Source of the DNA: Phoenix dactylifera
Lineage: Eukaryota; Streptophyta; Magnoliopsida; Arecales; Arecaceae
Length of the DNA: 64,000 nucleotides
Assembly: GCF_009389715.1 (NCBI RefSeq)
Contig: NC_052395.1
Location: forward strand, 4,278,001-4,342,000
Direction: 5' to 3'
Positions 44,251-58,100 of this stretch are shown here, one piece after another (position 1 is the stretch's first letter; every line of letters starts with the position of its first letter). A model generated the notes under the pieces. That model was not told where the DNA came from. It worked only from the letters and a program-made list of their open reading frames with translations, and did no database searches. The translations under genes were made by a program, and so were the position numbers.

Positions 44251-47040
44251 GTTGCCGTTGTACCCAAAACAAAAATTGGTTGAGAAAATGTAGGCTTAGA
44301 AAAGAAGAATTATGGTTGTTAGCTGAAATCTAGGGGTGACAGGCGCAAGCAAGGCAGGAGAGCTGAAATCAGATAAGACTGAAAGAGCCAAAATTGATTT
44401 TTCGTTTTATGAATCCACAAGAGTTTTATCATGGCATTTTTAGGTGATCAATGGGATTCTTATCAAAAGAAATCCAAGAGAAAAAAGTTAGATGGTGCCA
44501 CTCAGCCATGTTTTTTTTTTTTTATTCAAGTGGCACTGTCTGTGGAAGTCATGTAACAGGTTCCACTCAGTGCAGAACAAAAACAAGCAACGGACTGAAG
44601 GCAGCTTGCCAGACTTAAGGAATGGGCGATATCCATAATCTTCCGGCTTGTGGGGTTGTGGTGGGGCTATCTGTGCTTGCTACTTTCTGATGTCTTTAGA
44701 TACATCAGCTTAGTTCAGCAACAGCGGCTTCCTACAGCCCAAAAAAGGAGAACAACCAAGATGGATCACCTTAAAGAATACACTTACACTGGTAAATGTT
44801 AACTAATAAGCTCCAAACATGGATGATAAGGAACACATTTTCTGCTCAAATCTAATGTACGAACAAGTTTTCATATTGTTCCCATTGCTTAGTCACCTGT
44901 CCATTACGCAGCCATAATATGGTAGAAAACAACTTCATACAACTGAAGTTATTTTTTGTTAGTGCCATCAGAGTTAGGGCTAATTTAAAAGTGGGAGATC
45001 ATACTGTGATATAGTTGAAAGGAACTGTTCCTTAATGAAATAAATTTGATGGGTTTGCCCATCTTCATTCTCAAAATAGTTGAAATAACTGTTGGTCCCG
45101 TCTTTTATATTAGCAGCAACCCTAGGTCCATGAAAAAAAAATTAAGTGCAGATCGTTCCCCGATCATGTTTCGGAGGATAGTCAGCTATTCTAAACTATA
45201 TGAAGCACCAATGTCAGGAAATAACAGTACCTGAAATTCCTGCGTTCAGGAGAACAACCTAAAGAGTTTCGCTGATTGTCTTTCTTTTAACTTTCAGAAG
45301 GGTTCTGCAGAAGAGGGCAGTCTCATGTATCCCGTTCATCAGAGGTCTACTGAAGTACCTGCTGCTCATATGAATACATGATGATGTCTACCACCATCTA
45401 TGGCCTAGTGATGATACTGGTATTCTCATTCATTTTCAGAACTGTTGCATTTTTTGTATGATTTTTATCTAATATCTTCACGTAGATAGTCGTTCATGTG
45501 TTTCACCCGAGATTGTGTTCACATATCTTCACATAATGGCTATTCAGGTGCCTGTGCTAATAATCAAGTACCTGCATTTTATAGAAAAAAAAACAAACAG
45601 AAAATACCTAACTAAATCATCCCTAAAAGACTTTAAGCTTGCTTTGACCCAAGCAAGGACTAACTTTTCAAGTTTCAACCCTAAACTTCATATATCATAA
45701 TATATGATTAGTAAAATATAGTGATAAGTTAGTGACCTTGGATTCCTTACTTAGGCCATAAACAACCAAACTAGAGACTGTTAGCCTCCCTAAAATTTGC
45801 CTAGAAGATAAATCCATAAATCATCAAAGGTTGACTAGTGTAGAATTTTTCTTTCTGCACTAATTTGATATAGGAAAATTGCAGCTTCTATTAAACAAGG
45901 AAATGCCATGGAAGCAAATTTTCAAGCTTTATCCAAAGTGAATTTTATTCCTGAAATGGAGCCTTGAGGCGGTACATGGTCACTCATATTGAATCAAAGC
46001 ATTCAACCAGCATATAACATCCTGAATTAACAAAGAGACATGCTCATGCATTAATGCTCAATATAATGCTGTTTTACAAGATTAAAGATTCAAAACACTA
46101 CAATCCTTTTCCACTATTTCATATGAAAGTTGGCCATAACTAGAACTTTGTAGAGGTATATTTTCTATGGAAGTTGAACATAACTGAAATTAAAGATCCC
46201 AAACCACTTAAAGTTGTAAACAAGTGATAAACACTACAATTGGAATACACTGTTAAAGGTAAACCACCTTAAACCAAGAACAAAGAAAAGGAGAGGCACT
46301 GCCATATAAATTCCTTAACTGATTCATAGATCAAAGACAAATCCACGCAAAGATAGTAAACATGGGGAATATCAAACTGACTACATGATAAAACATAAAC
46401 TACTTTATCCCATGAAGGAAAATGGAGAAAAAAGAAAGAATACACTGCTTAGGATTCTTCACCTATCATCATATTATAAAATAGCAGTTCACTCTGAGGA
46501 GACTAGCTAATGATTGCCAGAAAGTTGAAACCATTCATGAAGGTGAATTATAAAAGGTGAACGCAAGTCAATGGCTTCCTAACTTTTAAAGCGGTACATG
46601 ATATGCAGCCATCGACAAATGAAATACGGTCTATCATACTGCAATTGCATTTAGACAAAAAAAATCTTCTATCTTAAAAGCAGTAGAACTCATGGTAAAA
46701 CTAGTGAAATTCATAACGTCCAAGGCATGGGTATTGCAAACAAGTAGACTGAAAGAGATTGCTGAGAGATAACATGAAGAAAATAGATAAACATGAATTA
46801 CAACTCAAGCAAGTCACCATTTTGGTGAACCATCAGAAATTGTAAAAGTTCAAGATGTAGTGATACTTCTGTTCATCAGAAAGCATCATAAGCCAACCAG
46901 AAATATACATATAATAGCAACATCAAGAGATCTTCAAAATACAGAAAATGCTGCCAAGAAATTCTATATCTGATTCAAAACATTAAATGCATGATGAGTT
47001 AACTTAAGATATTATCCATACTCTAGATTCCAGTGAATGA
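44251..47040. other. Intergenic, no gene seen
   Basis: AT-rich sequence with short ORFs only. No conserved motif, tRNA or clear transposon ends found. A T run lies near 44512. Confidence 0.45.
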
Positions 47041-47111
47041 AATACAACGTACAAGACCATCAGTGCCATTTTTATTCATAAATAAGGTTTAAAACAAATG
47101 CCAAGACACTT

Positions 47112-47269
47112 TCACCACTGTTCTCTAGGTCTTCCATCTGGAAACTCGGGAACAAGAACTTTATCTTGTGTCAGTTTTGAGATATTATGTGATTGTGATT
47201 TGCTTTCCTCAAAACTTAGACTTTCACCATCATCAAAATCTGGCGGCAAATCATCCTCTTCATCACTCC

Positions 47270-47303
<34 letters not shown>

Positions 47304-48695
47304 TTCACTGCCTAGTTCATCATTCAAGAAACTATCCATATCAGATAATCGCTCATCACTTTCCTCTCCACCTCCTTCCAGCACTACATTATCTTTACCA
47401 GCCACTTCAGTCTTTCGTGCTCCCCCCCCAGGGAATCGTGGAATAGCAACGAGTGCCCGCATCTTTTCCTTCAGAAGCAACAACCTGTCCTTCTCAATCA
47501 ATTGAGAATCACGATAAGCTTCACGGAGGAACACTGAATCCCTGTCCCCCTTAAGTGACACATAGAACATATCTGGGTGCCTAATCAGCATCCCCCTCAG
47601 CTGTTGCGAGAACCGAAACTCCTCCCTAAAATGCGTGAGGTGATCCACCAATGTCCTCTTCTCAAGGGTGAAGCTCAATATCTCATGAACCACCCCACAA
47701 GCATGCTTTTCCTTCTCAGGGGTACCAGCCCTCAACTCTGAGAAATCAGAGTAAGGGGATATATAAGGCATGTCTCTAAACTGACAAATTCTCCTCATTT
47801 CTCCCTTCGAAACATTCAAACCCCTTGGAAGCTTAACCCTTTTGAACTTGGGAGGCCTATCAATGATCAAATTTCTCTCTTCAATCTCTCTGATCCTATT
47901 CTCTTCCTCAGCCATCTCTGCTGCTGAAACTGCTAGCTCGGGATCCCAATGAGTCAGCTCCAGTGCTGGGCCACAATCCGTTGGCACGACCTTGAAGTAC
48001 TGTGGGTACCTTTCACAAATCGTATTCCTGAATTCCGCTGGAAGGCCAAGATCAGTTTTTAAATGAGCAATCTTCTCTATAAGAATCCGCTTGTTGAGTG
48101 ACATCATCAGCAATTTCCTCAACTTCACTACATGCAACTGCTCCATCTGATTCCTCCACCTCAACTCCTCCAAATAAATCCTTTCAGCTTCGGGCGTCAT
48201 TCTAAACTTCAACGAGTAGACACCTTCCTCCACAATCTCGAAAACACCTGGAAAACGCTTCAAGAGCGCAATGAACCGGCGCTTCCGAGTGAGACCAAGG
48301 TCTCTCCTGAATCGGCCGAGGTCTCTAAGGTTCATTATCCTATCAGGCTGCTTGACAAGAATATTCCTGATCTTCAGAGCCAGCTTCAGCTTCTTGTCCC
48401 GTTGGATTACAGTATCAAAAGGCATCTCCTTTCTTCTCTTGACAACGGCTCTTACGGGAGTAAAGGACAAAGGTGTCTTCTTCTGCCCTAATCCTAGCTT
48501 GTTCTCATGAACGACGAGATTTTTACCCAAAAAGGAGGAATTTTGAGGTGAAAGGAGGGGAAAGGAGAGATGGGCTCTAGGGGTAACGGTGGGCTTGTGG
48601 AGATATGACTGAGAAGAGGACGGGTGGGCGAGGAAGAGAAGGAAAGGGCTGGGAGGGGATGTTCTCTGGGAGGAAAGTAGCAGCCTTGGGTCCAT
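47112..48695 (-). CDS. WTF1: WTF1, chloroplast PORR-domain splicing factor (527 aa)
   Basis: A single-exon ORF of 527 codons. Residues 1-60 are Ser/Pro/Leu-rich and poor in acidic residues, as in a plastid transit peptide. A PORR RNA-binding domain spans about residues 85-430, with MNLRDLGRFRRDLGLTRKR, RFPGVFEIVEEGVYSLKF, GLPAEFRNTICERYPQYF, CQFRDMPYISPYSDFS and RGMLIRHPDMFYVSLKG. The acidic tail has a run of ten Asp encoded by an (ATC)n tract at 47271-47301. WTF1 in maize works with RNC1 in splicing chloroplast group II introns. The 47112 stop and the 48695 start fit the expected length. It is convergent with the R3-MYB gene and in the same direction as CHID1. Confidence 0.9.
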
Positions 48696-48703
48696 GGGTA
48701 CTG

Positions 48704-48809
48704 CTGAAATTCAGAAACGATAGATTTGATTGAGAAAAAAAATTCACGCTATGCTACACATCACAAGTGATTTACATGAACCGAATCAGAGAATGGAGGA
48801 GAAACTTAC
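48704..48809 (-). other. Probable 5' UTR intron of WTF1
   Basis: On the minus strand CTCGGTAAGTTTC (donor near 48809) and TTTCTGAATTTCAG (acceptor ending at 48704) bracket about 106 bases just upstream of the ATG. Both match plant consensus. Not supported by transcript data. Confidence 0.45.
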
Positions 48810-49429
48810 CGAGAGGAGAAGGGTTCTTCGGATTAGCCTCTGGGGGATGGCGATGCAGCTGGAGGAGGAGCAGAGGGGGGTTTTGGTTCGCAAAACCCTG
48901 CGATATTTTTCCAAGCCCGTTCTATCTCTTCTAATAGGGATAAGGTGGTCTTTGTGGAAAGCTAATGTGGGCATTTCCGTCTTTCTAATAAGAGATTTTG
49001 TCGGCCAAAATAGCCCTTAGCCGGAGTCCAAACCGGTTCCGGAGAACAACCCGTTTAACCGGATTCCGCCCGGATTTATTTCATGGGGGATAGAACTGGG
49101 GTTCTCATTTTCGGTGAGATGGTGCAGTGTACAATCTATTCACTAGACCTCAAATATCCAGAGATGGACAATTAAGCCGCAATGTTATAATGCTAAAGAC
49201 CGAAAAAAAAAAAGTCAAAATCTTCTGCGATGCATATTTCGCAGCTACCACATCATCTATAGGACAGCTCTTGCTCATCTCTTGTTTGGCACCATATACG
49301 ATCATTCGGATTTTCGCAATGAACAACAAAAATTTGATATGGATAACGTGGTGACCATCCAAGACTGTATAATTCTCTGTAATGTATCTATGATGCAAAC
49401 CATGCACCGTAGAAAATCCGAACTCCATA

Positions 49430-49896
49430 GGCCCGTTTGGTTCGCGAGAAAAGAAAGGGAAAAAGTGTGGCCAACGGAAAAGTAATGAGATGCCTCTTAT
49501 TTGATATGAGTTTTCAAAGAAGAGAGACAGAAAAGTTGTATTCCCATGGGAGTATGATTCGCACATTTCATGGGAAAGTCTTTCCCATTAAAAACATGGA
49601 AAAGTTACTTTCCCATGAGCCGAAAATCACTCCATTTTTATTTTTTTCAAAAAGGTCCTTCAACATTAAAAAGGCATTAAAGACCTAATTTTTATTAAGG
49701 ATATAATAAGAATTATACATAATTTTTTCAGAAAAGTGGATGGTCAACCAAATATAAGCACTCTTGAAATCTGTCACTTTCCCATGGTCAATCAAACATG
49801 CCAAAAGTATTTTTCCAGACATTCTCTTTCTAAAAATCTGCTTCGCAGGAATCATATTCATAGAAAAAAAATGCTTCCCGCGAACCAAATGAGCCC
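49430..49896. mobile_element. MITE-like foldback element, 467 bp
   Basis: Left end GGCCCGTTTGGTTCGCG and the reverse complement of the right end GGGCTCATTTGGTTCGCG match at nearly all positions, and interior sequence is partly inverted as well (TTCCCATG and GAATCATA blocks). TA flanks both ends. It has no coding capacity. Superfamily not assigned. Confidence 0.65.
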
Positions 49897-50949
49897 TATA
49901 ACGAACATATTGTGAAAATAAATTTGAAAACTCTCCATTTAGAAGGAAGCTCAATTTGCATACCCAAAATGTACCATCAATCTTGCTGCATGGAAAGGAT
50001 AATTTTTCTGCTGGAGACAAAGACCCTATTGGCCATAAGTACGAAAACAAAGCTATTTTCTGTAAGAGAATATATATATATGCGCGTACGTGCGTGCGTT
50101 TTTAGGATTTAGAAATTTATATAATTTAAATAACTGATTTATCTGTATCAGCAAAAAATTTGCAAAGTTGTACACTTACATAAAGGAGGATTAGAAAGCT
50201 TCAGAATGGAACTGAATGCCACAGCAGCCAAGAAAGTACATTGAGACCGACACCATGACCGTTCCCTTGGCAGGTCGAGTGCATTGCATGATAAACTTAT
50301 CATCCTCACACACATGTTTTTGCAGCACCTATAACTGTGTTAGAAGTCATCATATTGGAAATGCAGCAGATTCAATTAGTAGGGTACCAAATAAGCCCTT
50401 GCTGGAAGTGAGGAAACTATAACATCATTGTTTTGGTTGCCATACAGAGTGCAATGAGATCAGAATAAGAACAGACATTGGCCATTAAGGCGTCTAGAAC
50501 AGCATAAATGTCATCCCTTGGCCGATGGTTTTCATCCTTCAAACAGAACACATGAACTGCGTCCTTCACCTCAATCCAACTACATGCAGCATCTTTCTTT
50601 ACTTTGAGGCCTCTCTGTCTCTCTCACCTTCATCACCTCCACCCAACTTCCCAATTTAGCCTAAATATTAGAGACAGCCACAAAGGGACATAGAATTGAA
50701 TCCAAACAACAAATTCTCTCAGCCACTCTCTTTCCCCCACTTCCAAGTCAGTGCAGAACAAGCAGGCGCTAAGCAGAGGTCCCCACACTTTTCACCTTCT
50801 AGTGTAGCCTGATCAACCAAGAAGATCAACAAACAAATGCAGATGCTTCGCTGTTGGAACCTACCCATAGCATTCCACCATGGAGTAAAAACAAAAAAAT
50901 CCCATTCCCTCATCAACCATACCGGCACGACCGGAAGCCAATAAAAGAT
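49897..50949. other. Intergenic, no gene seen
   Basis: An (AT)n/(GT)n-like patch lies near 50078. No conserved ORF. Confidence 0.4.
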
Positions 50950-52890
50950 CTATTTCAGTGTTCTAACATCTTCTTGAACTCTAATATTGCTTCTAGCCCA
51001 TGATGTACAAGACCATTGATGAGAGCAGTCCATGAGGCCACCTTACCTGGAACAATCAGACTGAAAGCAGTCCTAGCATCGGTGATGTTACCACATTTAG
51101 CTTACATAACAAGAAATGTCCCAACATAAGCATTTGACTAAAATGGTGTTCGACACAAATGAGCATGAAGCATTGTCCCTTGCTGGAGATTCCAAATTGT
51201 TGCACAGACACGGAACAGAGCAGAAAATGTGGATCGGCCGCATTCAATTGATGAACGGCGCATAACTATGTATAGCTTTAAAGAGTATCTCGAAATCATG
51301 GAGTTCCATGTTACTGTTTTCCTTTCCTCTACACATTCAAATAGTTTCAAGCCTTCCTCAAATTGGTGAAACACTGACATGGTGGTGTTCAAAGAGACTA
51401 TATTCCTCCAAGGCATTTTCTCAAACAAGCTTTAAAGCTTCCGCAGGCTGCTCATTTTGAAAGCATCCTGAAATCATGGAGTTCCATGGTATGGCTATCC
51501 TTCCTAAACACTTTCAAGTAGTTTCGGGCGTTCCTCAAACTCATCATTCTGTTGAAACACTAACATCATTGTATTCAAAGAGACTATATTTTTGCAAGGC
51601 ACTTTCTCAAACAAGCTTTTGGTATCTACAATCCTTCCATCCAAAGAGTAGCCCTTAAGGCTGGGTCCAGGGATGTACAAGCGGTGTATGCGGGTGTCAC
51701 TCCCTGCTTCGAGATATCTAGATCATGGTTTATACAGAGAGGCTAACAGGCTCCAGACTTGGTGCCTCATATGTGGCCAATCACTCTGGAGGTACTTTGT
51801 GGGTCGGAGAAAGAGAGCTGCCTAGAGCACTTCAGGAGGTACTGTATTTTGATCTTTTTGCATGTGTCCCTACTAGATCCGTTCTAGCAAAAAAAAAGAA
51901 AAAAAAAAAAGAAGAAGCAGAAGAGCATAGCCCTTAATCATCAACTTATATAAAACTGAGTTTGCTCAACCACCTGATAGAACACGAGCTCAGCATCTGA
52001 AATTTTATCCATTGATAAGACTTCCAATCAAAGCATTTGAAGTGGTCAAGCACGGAGAACCCAATTGCTCAAACATCCTCTTGGCATAGTCGGCAGCATC
52101 ACAACTGCAGCGAAAATGAAGAGCGCCATCAACGGAGCAATCCAATTCAAACCCAGATCAAATCAAACACCCATGAATCATCATCCCAAAGGTCTCGACT
52201 TTGCGAATCTCTCAAAAGACTAAGTGAACTCATTCGGTGCCACCACACCACTCCCTCTCATCCTGAGAAACAGCTCCAAAGCCTACCGACACTATCCAGC
52301 GCTGCGGGTGTAGCCCGATATCAGAGCCGTCCACAAAACAACATCACGGTTCGGCATCCTGTCAAACAAATCCATAGCATCATTTGCACCTCACGAAGCC
52401 AACCAGCATCAAACTCCACAGCAAAGGATTTCCGGCCATGCAGCGAGTCAAAAAGCTGGCACGCAAGTACAAGTCAAGCAAAGCGCTCCCCACCACCTCA
52501 AAGTCCCCAGGACCGGATTTGAAGACCAGACACTGGGTCTTTTTGCTAAAAGGGAGAGAGCCAGAGAGAGAAGGGAGGAGAAGGTGTTCTCGTTGAGCTT
52601 CATGCCGCTCCGGTGTATGACGGAGGCCGTGGTGTGAGCTCTTCGGTTCTTCCCCACTTGGCAAAGCCAGAGATCATGGCATTCCAGGAGAGGACGGTTC
52701 GTTGGGGCATTGCGTCGAAGAGTTAGTTGGCCGGCGGAGTTAAGTCGCGGTCATTGATGCAGTGGCATCGTTGGATGTTAAGAGAAATGGTTTCTGGGAG
52801 AGGGTATATGGCGTTCTGGCGAAAGGTGGTGGACCGGAGTTTAAAACTACGGCATCGTTTGTGCTTCCCAGCGTCGGAAAAGATGGTGTT
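50950..52890 (-). pseudogene. Decayed pentatricopeptide repeat (PPR) gene
   Basis: Minus-strand frames carry PPR motifs separated by stops and frameshifts. Examples: a QRTVLSWNAMISGFAKWG-type motif near 52660-52720, SALLDLYLRA near 52460-52500, VVLWTALISGY-like debris near 52300, FEKVPCKNIVSLNTMM near 51560-51620, FEKMPWRNIVSLNTTM near 51400 with RKTVTWNSMISRY, STFSALFRVCATI near 51220, and VASWTALINGLVHHGLEAI near 51000. The two near-identical FEKxPxxNIVSLN copies (51400 and 51600) suggest a local duplication. The parent was probably an organelle-targeted PLS-class PPR protein. No frame longer than about 100 codons survives. Confidence 0.65.
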
Positions 52891-52899
52891 TGATAAGCA

Positions 52900-53772
52900 T
52901 GACATCCTGTACAATCCGACATTGTTATTTTGTAAAGAAATACACCATCCAACACTTCAAAGAGAACCTCTATTTGAAAAGCGAAAGAGACCTAATCAAT
53001 AGGTGAAATCCCAGTTCAGTATTTTAATATAATAGGGAGATTTGATCTTCTATGGACATCACAATTAGCCATCTCCTTGCCACGATTTGCAAGATACAAG
53101 TTAAACCTTGTTGTAGGGGCCTGCAAATTATCGAAATTATTCATAAATAGTTCAGACTTAAGATTGAACTCATTTGATTTAAAAACAGGTCAACAACCTC
53201 CCTTTTTCAGCTTAACTATTGACAGGTCCAGCCTAAAATACTTTCAACTTGTGGAAATAATTAGAAGCCCAGGCTTCGCTCGATAAGAGGCTCATTTAGT
53301 TAAAAAGTGGCCAAGCTTGTCCATATATGTCAAGCATAGGCTCGCCCATCCATAGTAGTGAAGAAGAGATGGGGAACGGCCTCCATAGCTCAAGAGGGTC
53401 AGATGGCCAGTCCTGCAGTGTCTTCTACCTATCATCACTTCAGTACAGAAAAATGATTGGCGAGGGTTGAAACGATGCTAAAGATGATAGGTTGATACCT
53501 CCAGCAAGCTCTAGGAACAACTAATCAAAATGCTAGAAAAATATTATAGCAAAAATGATAACTGAATGATTGCATATCATCCCATTGTTAAAAGGCAGGG
53601 CCCTGCTTCACTTACAGATGATTTAAACAATTGCGATAATCTCTCATGGATATGAATTCAGCTAGGGCATAAACAGCTCGACCCTTCAGAAAACAGAAAA
53701 TTAGTACTCCTTTTACATTAGCACATTGCAACTTCCACTGACAAAAACTAATAAAGATAGGATCAGTTGAGG
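52900..53772. other. Intergenic and CHID1 3' UTR
   Basis: No gene seen. The part next to 53773 is probably the CHID1 3' UTR. Confidence 0.4.
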
Positions 53773-55079
53773 TTAGAGAAGATCAAAAAAGTAATCTAAG
53801 CCTTGTCCAATTTCCCAAATTGAAAGGCCAGCTCCCCAGTCTTGAGCTTCATCCAGCCGCACAGAAATCGACATCAACGATGGGTAAAATACAGCATGCC
53901 TCACAGTGTTATGTGAATAGATGAAAAAATGCTCAGCGCTTTTGTCATCCCACCGAAGCACAGGTTTGTGCTTCTCCAGCAATGAAATGTACTCCCTTCC
54001 AGTGATAGCTCCACCACCTAAACCTACAAGACAAATCACAATGATAAGCACACAGTGCAAGTATGATAGATTCATTTATAATGTGATGGGATGAAAATTT
54101 TTCCTTTCACAATGTAAACAAGACAAGATGGTGTCTAAGACATAGCATAAATCCAATGTGGTATTCTATTCCGAACGTCACAATTTCACTCCAGAATTCA
54201 TAATTAACTTCCACATAAACCTATAGAACAAGTGGCCCTGCATGCTTTAAAACACTGAAGGATCCAGCAGAAAGTATACCTTCTTCAAATATATTTAGGT
54301 TCTGTGCATATGTTACTGATATGATGCACGCATTGCCAATTTACTCTCTTGAAATGTCTACAATGAGTAAATAACTATCTTACCTATGCAAAAAATCTCA
54401 GCTAAAGCTGGATTAGACATTTGGTCAGGTTATCATTCCGCCTGCTGTAAGACTGGTGAATGATTGATGATGGATTGATGATGGATGGTGCAAGACGCTC
54501 AGAATCACAGCTGTGTTCATTGTGTAATCAAAACATTTAGGCTTTCGTCAATTGCAGGGTATACCGGGATGAGGCGGGGGAGGATCAAAGAATTTTTGGG
54601 TGATCACCTCGCAGTCTCTCGCATACTAGATAAAAAAATATTCTATTAAAAAAACAGAAGATAATTTCAGCTTAAACCTCCTTTTTCCACCTCAATTCCT
54701 CAAATCCCTCTCAATCTGATCACAAATACTGTGACGATTGGGCCCCAGATGGGCTGACCTGGGCCAAAGTCGGCAGCCCATCTGGAGGCCACTATCTATT
54801 GCTTTGGGGGGAAGAAAGGGAGGTACGCCTGTCAGGTGTTAATGCGGTTACAACCACCTAAAAGCCCTCTAAACCTCACCATTCTAGAATCCCCTATGCC
54901 TTCCTTCCTCCCTGTACACTCCCTCCCAAATTCGGAAGTTGCCGGATATTGGCAACCCGTCGGTGTCACCGGAGAAGGTGCACGCAGACTCCTCTACGGA
55001 ACTAGGTGAGCCTCCTGACCCTCTTCTTTTTTTTCCGTACCTTTCTTCTTTCCGATTTACTCGGGATAACAGAGGGAGG

Positions 55080-55114
<35 letters not shown>

Positions 55115-58100
55115 AGAACAGAAGGGGGGGCTCACCCATGCGTCTCCTCCGCGGGAAGAAGGCGAGGGCCATATGCCGCAGGTGCTGCCGGTCTCGGCTT
55201 GGGCCTCCCGAGCACTCCGGCGAGGGACCGCTCCCTTGTGTTCGCGGGAAAGAAGAGAAGGAGGCCGGACTGCGGACGCCGCCGGTGCCGCCGCCTCGGG
55301 TCATTTTTTCTCCCGAGCTCCCTCTCCGTCGTGGGTTCTCCTCCCGAGCTCTCTTTCCACCATGGGGTTCCCCCAAGCTCCGGTTGGGATCTTCCTCCTT
55401 TTGTGCTCACGGGAGAAGAGTGGGAAGGTGAGAGGAAGAAGAGAAAGAGAAGGGAAACAGGAAGCTTCGGGAAGAAGAAAAGAGAAAGGAAAGAAAAGGA
55501 GAAGAAAAAGAAAAGGAGAAGAAAAGGAAAAGAAGAAAAAGAAAAGAGAAAAAAAAGAGAGAGAGAAGGCCCATCGTGGGCCGAACTGGGCCAAGCTTGG
55601 GCTCTGTTCATTACGGGCCTAACTTAGGCCCAGTTCAACCATGTTGGGCCCAGTTGGGGCCGTACCCCTTTGTGGGCCCAACTTGGCCCAGTTCAGCCTT
55701 ATTGGACCCTATTTAGGCCGTACCCATTGTGGGCCCAACTTAGGCTCAGTTCAACCGTGTGGGATCCTGTTGGGCTGTGTCCAATAGTATTTTAGATTTT
55801 GCTTCAATTTGAGATTAACAAAGAAATTTATTATATCTAAACAGGTGCACTTGATCTGTTTGTTTGAAGTAGAATTTAAGCAAGAAAAGTTAAGTAATTT
55901 AATACCTCAAAGTGTATTTTTCAAAGTATTTGATAAAATAATTATTAGTAATTGAATCTTGAGATATATTTTGTACCTAGTAAAATGGGTCATGCATGTT
56001 AAATATCATTTGAAATTTATGTTATATGTTATGAAATCTGAAAAATGTGATTGGGCAAATAATGAAAAATCTATTTTGTATACATATATGTATTCTCAGC
56101 ATGGTAATGATTTTGCCCCGCCAATGGAGATTATTCGTTAACCCTGTCGACTTGTATCTGTGAAAGACCGGTTTCAACACCGTACCACCGGTGATTAGAA
56201 TAGTGATGTTTGGACACCGTACCACCGGTGTTTAATAATAGTGATGTTTGGATACTGTACCACTGGTGTATAATAATAGTGATGTTTGGCACTTTGTGCA
56301 ATCCATGCCACTGGGTTATGTGGCCGTAGCCTACATATGTTGGGATTTTAGTATCAGAGTTTTTGTGAAAATGATGATAAATTTTGAAAAGAAGTAAAAA
56401 TATGCTTATTTGTGATTAAATTTCCAGTCATCATTTTGTGTTTTAATTAAATATTTGATATGTTTGACCCCACTCTGGGGTATTATGTTGCTTACTAGGC
56501 TAGTGTAGCTTATCTTATTTTATTTGTTTTTCAGATCCAGAAGCTTGATCGCACGGGATTGGGGAGTGCAATAGATTTTGGAAGTTTTTGCTAAAATTAG
56601 AATTTTGGTTAGTCAAACTAAAATATTTGAATTATGTTAACAAATGCAAATTTTGGAAACTTTGTAAGATTGTTTTGTATATATATTAATGTTTAAGTAA
56701 AATTTTAGGCATGTGTGATAGCTTTGATATGGTCAGTTGCCTTGCGCGCCCGTGCGGCCCACCGCGCGGGCGTGCGGCGTCTGTCGCGCTCCAGGCTCGG
56801 GACGTGACAAATTTGGTGGTATCAGAGCCTAGGTTTTAGGATTCCTAAGATTCGTTGGAAAGGTTGAGAGATGGGTAGGATTTAGACAAGAGGATAATAT
56901 TATTTACTTTTTGTTATAAATACATTAATTGAAGAAAATATTTTATTAATATTTATTATAAATATATTAATTGAAGAAAATAATTTATGTTAATCTCATA
57001 TTAAATTCTTGACTGCTCGGTTCCGTAAGCAACATGGAGGATGAAAGAGAAATAAGGGTACCTTCCCCGGACCCTGACAGCCAATCAATTTCACAAACCA
57101 CTCCACACTCCGTAGCAACCCAAGCAGACCTGGCAAGAGTGTACCAGTTAATGGCACAACTGTTTCAGCAACAGCAACAGATGCAGTTGGCTGCCCAACC
57201 TGTACAGCCGATGGATTCCTATTACGAGAGGTTCCGTAGGCTGAATCCACCGATGTTTGATAGTGGATCCGATCCCATGACAGCTGAGATCTGGATCCCA
57301 GAAATGGAGATGTATTAGTTACTCCAATCTTCTGAGGAGGTAAAAGTCAGACTAGCTATCTCTATGCTAAGGGGCAATGTTGAGTTTTGGTGGTTTGCTA
57401 TGGAGACAGCATATGAGGTCAACAGAATGACCTGGAGAGATTTTAAGAGGTTATTTTATGCTCAGTACTTTTTAGACTCAATCAGGCAAATAAAGCAGAA
57501 TGAGTTTTTATCGTTGACTCAGTCCGAGCATATGACTGTCTTGGATTATGCCAATAGGTTCAATGAGTTGGGTTGATTCTGCCCCCAATTCATGGAGGAC
57601 GATACGAGTAGAGCCAACCGGTTCGAACAAGGGCTTAGATATGGGATCAGATCCCGGACATCTTCACAGTTAATTACCAGCTATAGGGATATTTTGGACA
57701 GAGCCTTGAAAGTGGAGGCTGAATTGAAAAGATCTGATAGAGAAAGGGCTGACCTGATGAGATCTAGACCAACTAGAAGTCAGAGTGCCAGGCCATGGGA
57801 TTTCAGGGGCACTCCGATTCAGAAGCTCAGGGCCCGCACTTACTCTGGCAGATCCCATAGTGGGCCCTATCTGAGGAGAGCGGGGGCATGTTATAGTTGT
57901 GGGCAGACTGGACACCTGGCATGTAATTGCCCTTACAAGAGGAGGAATGAGCCTAAACCTCCTGTACCTAGTGACCAGAGGCCAAGAAGCAATGCTCGAG
58001 TTTTGCACTGACCCACCAAGATGCCAGTACCAATGACCGGGTGGTGATAGATACATTACCAGTCAACTCGGTTGATGCCTCTATTTTGTTCGATTCTTGC

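Noticed and set aside
54939..55622. ORFs of up to 227 codons in the gypsy LTR and its copy at 60239-60991
   Set aside because: Lys/Arg/Glu-rich products of a purine-rich LTR segment; open on both strands, not protein-like.
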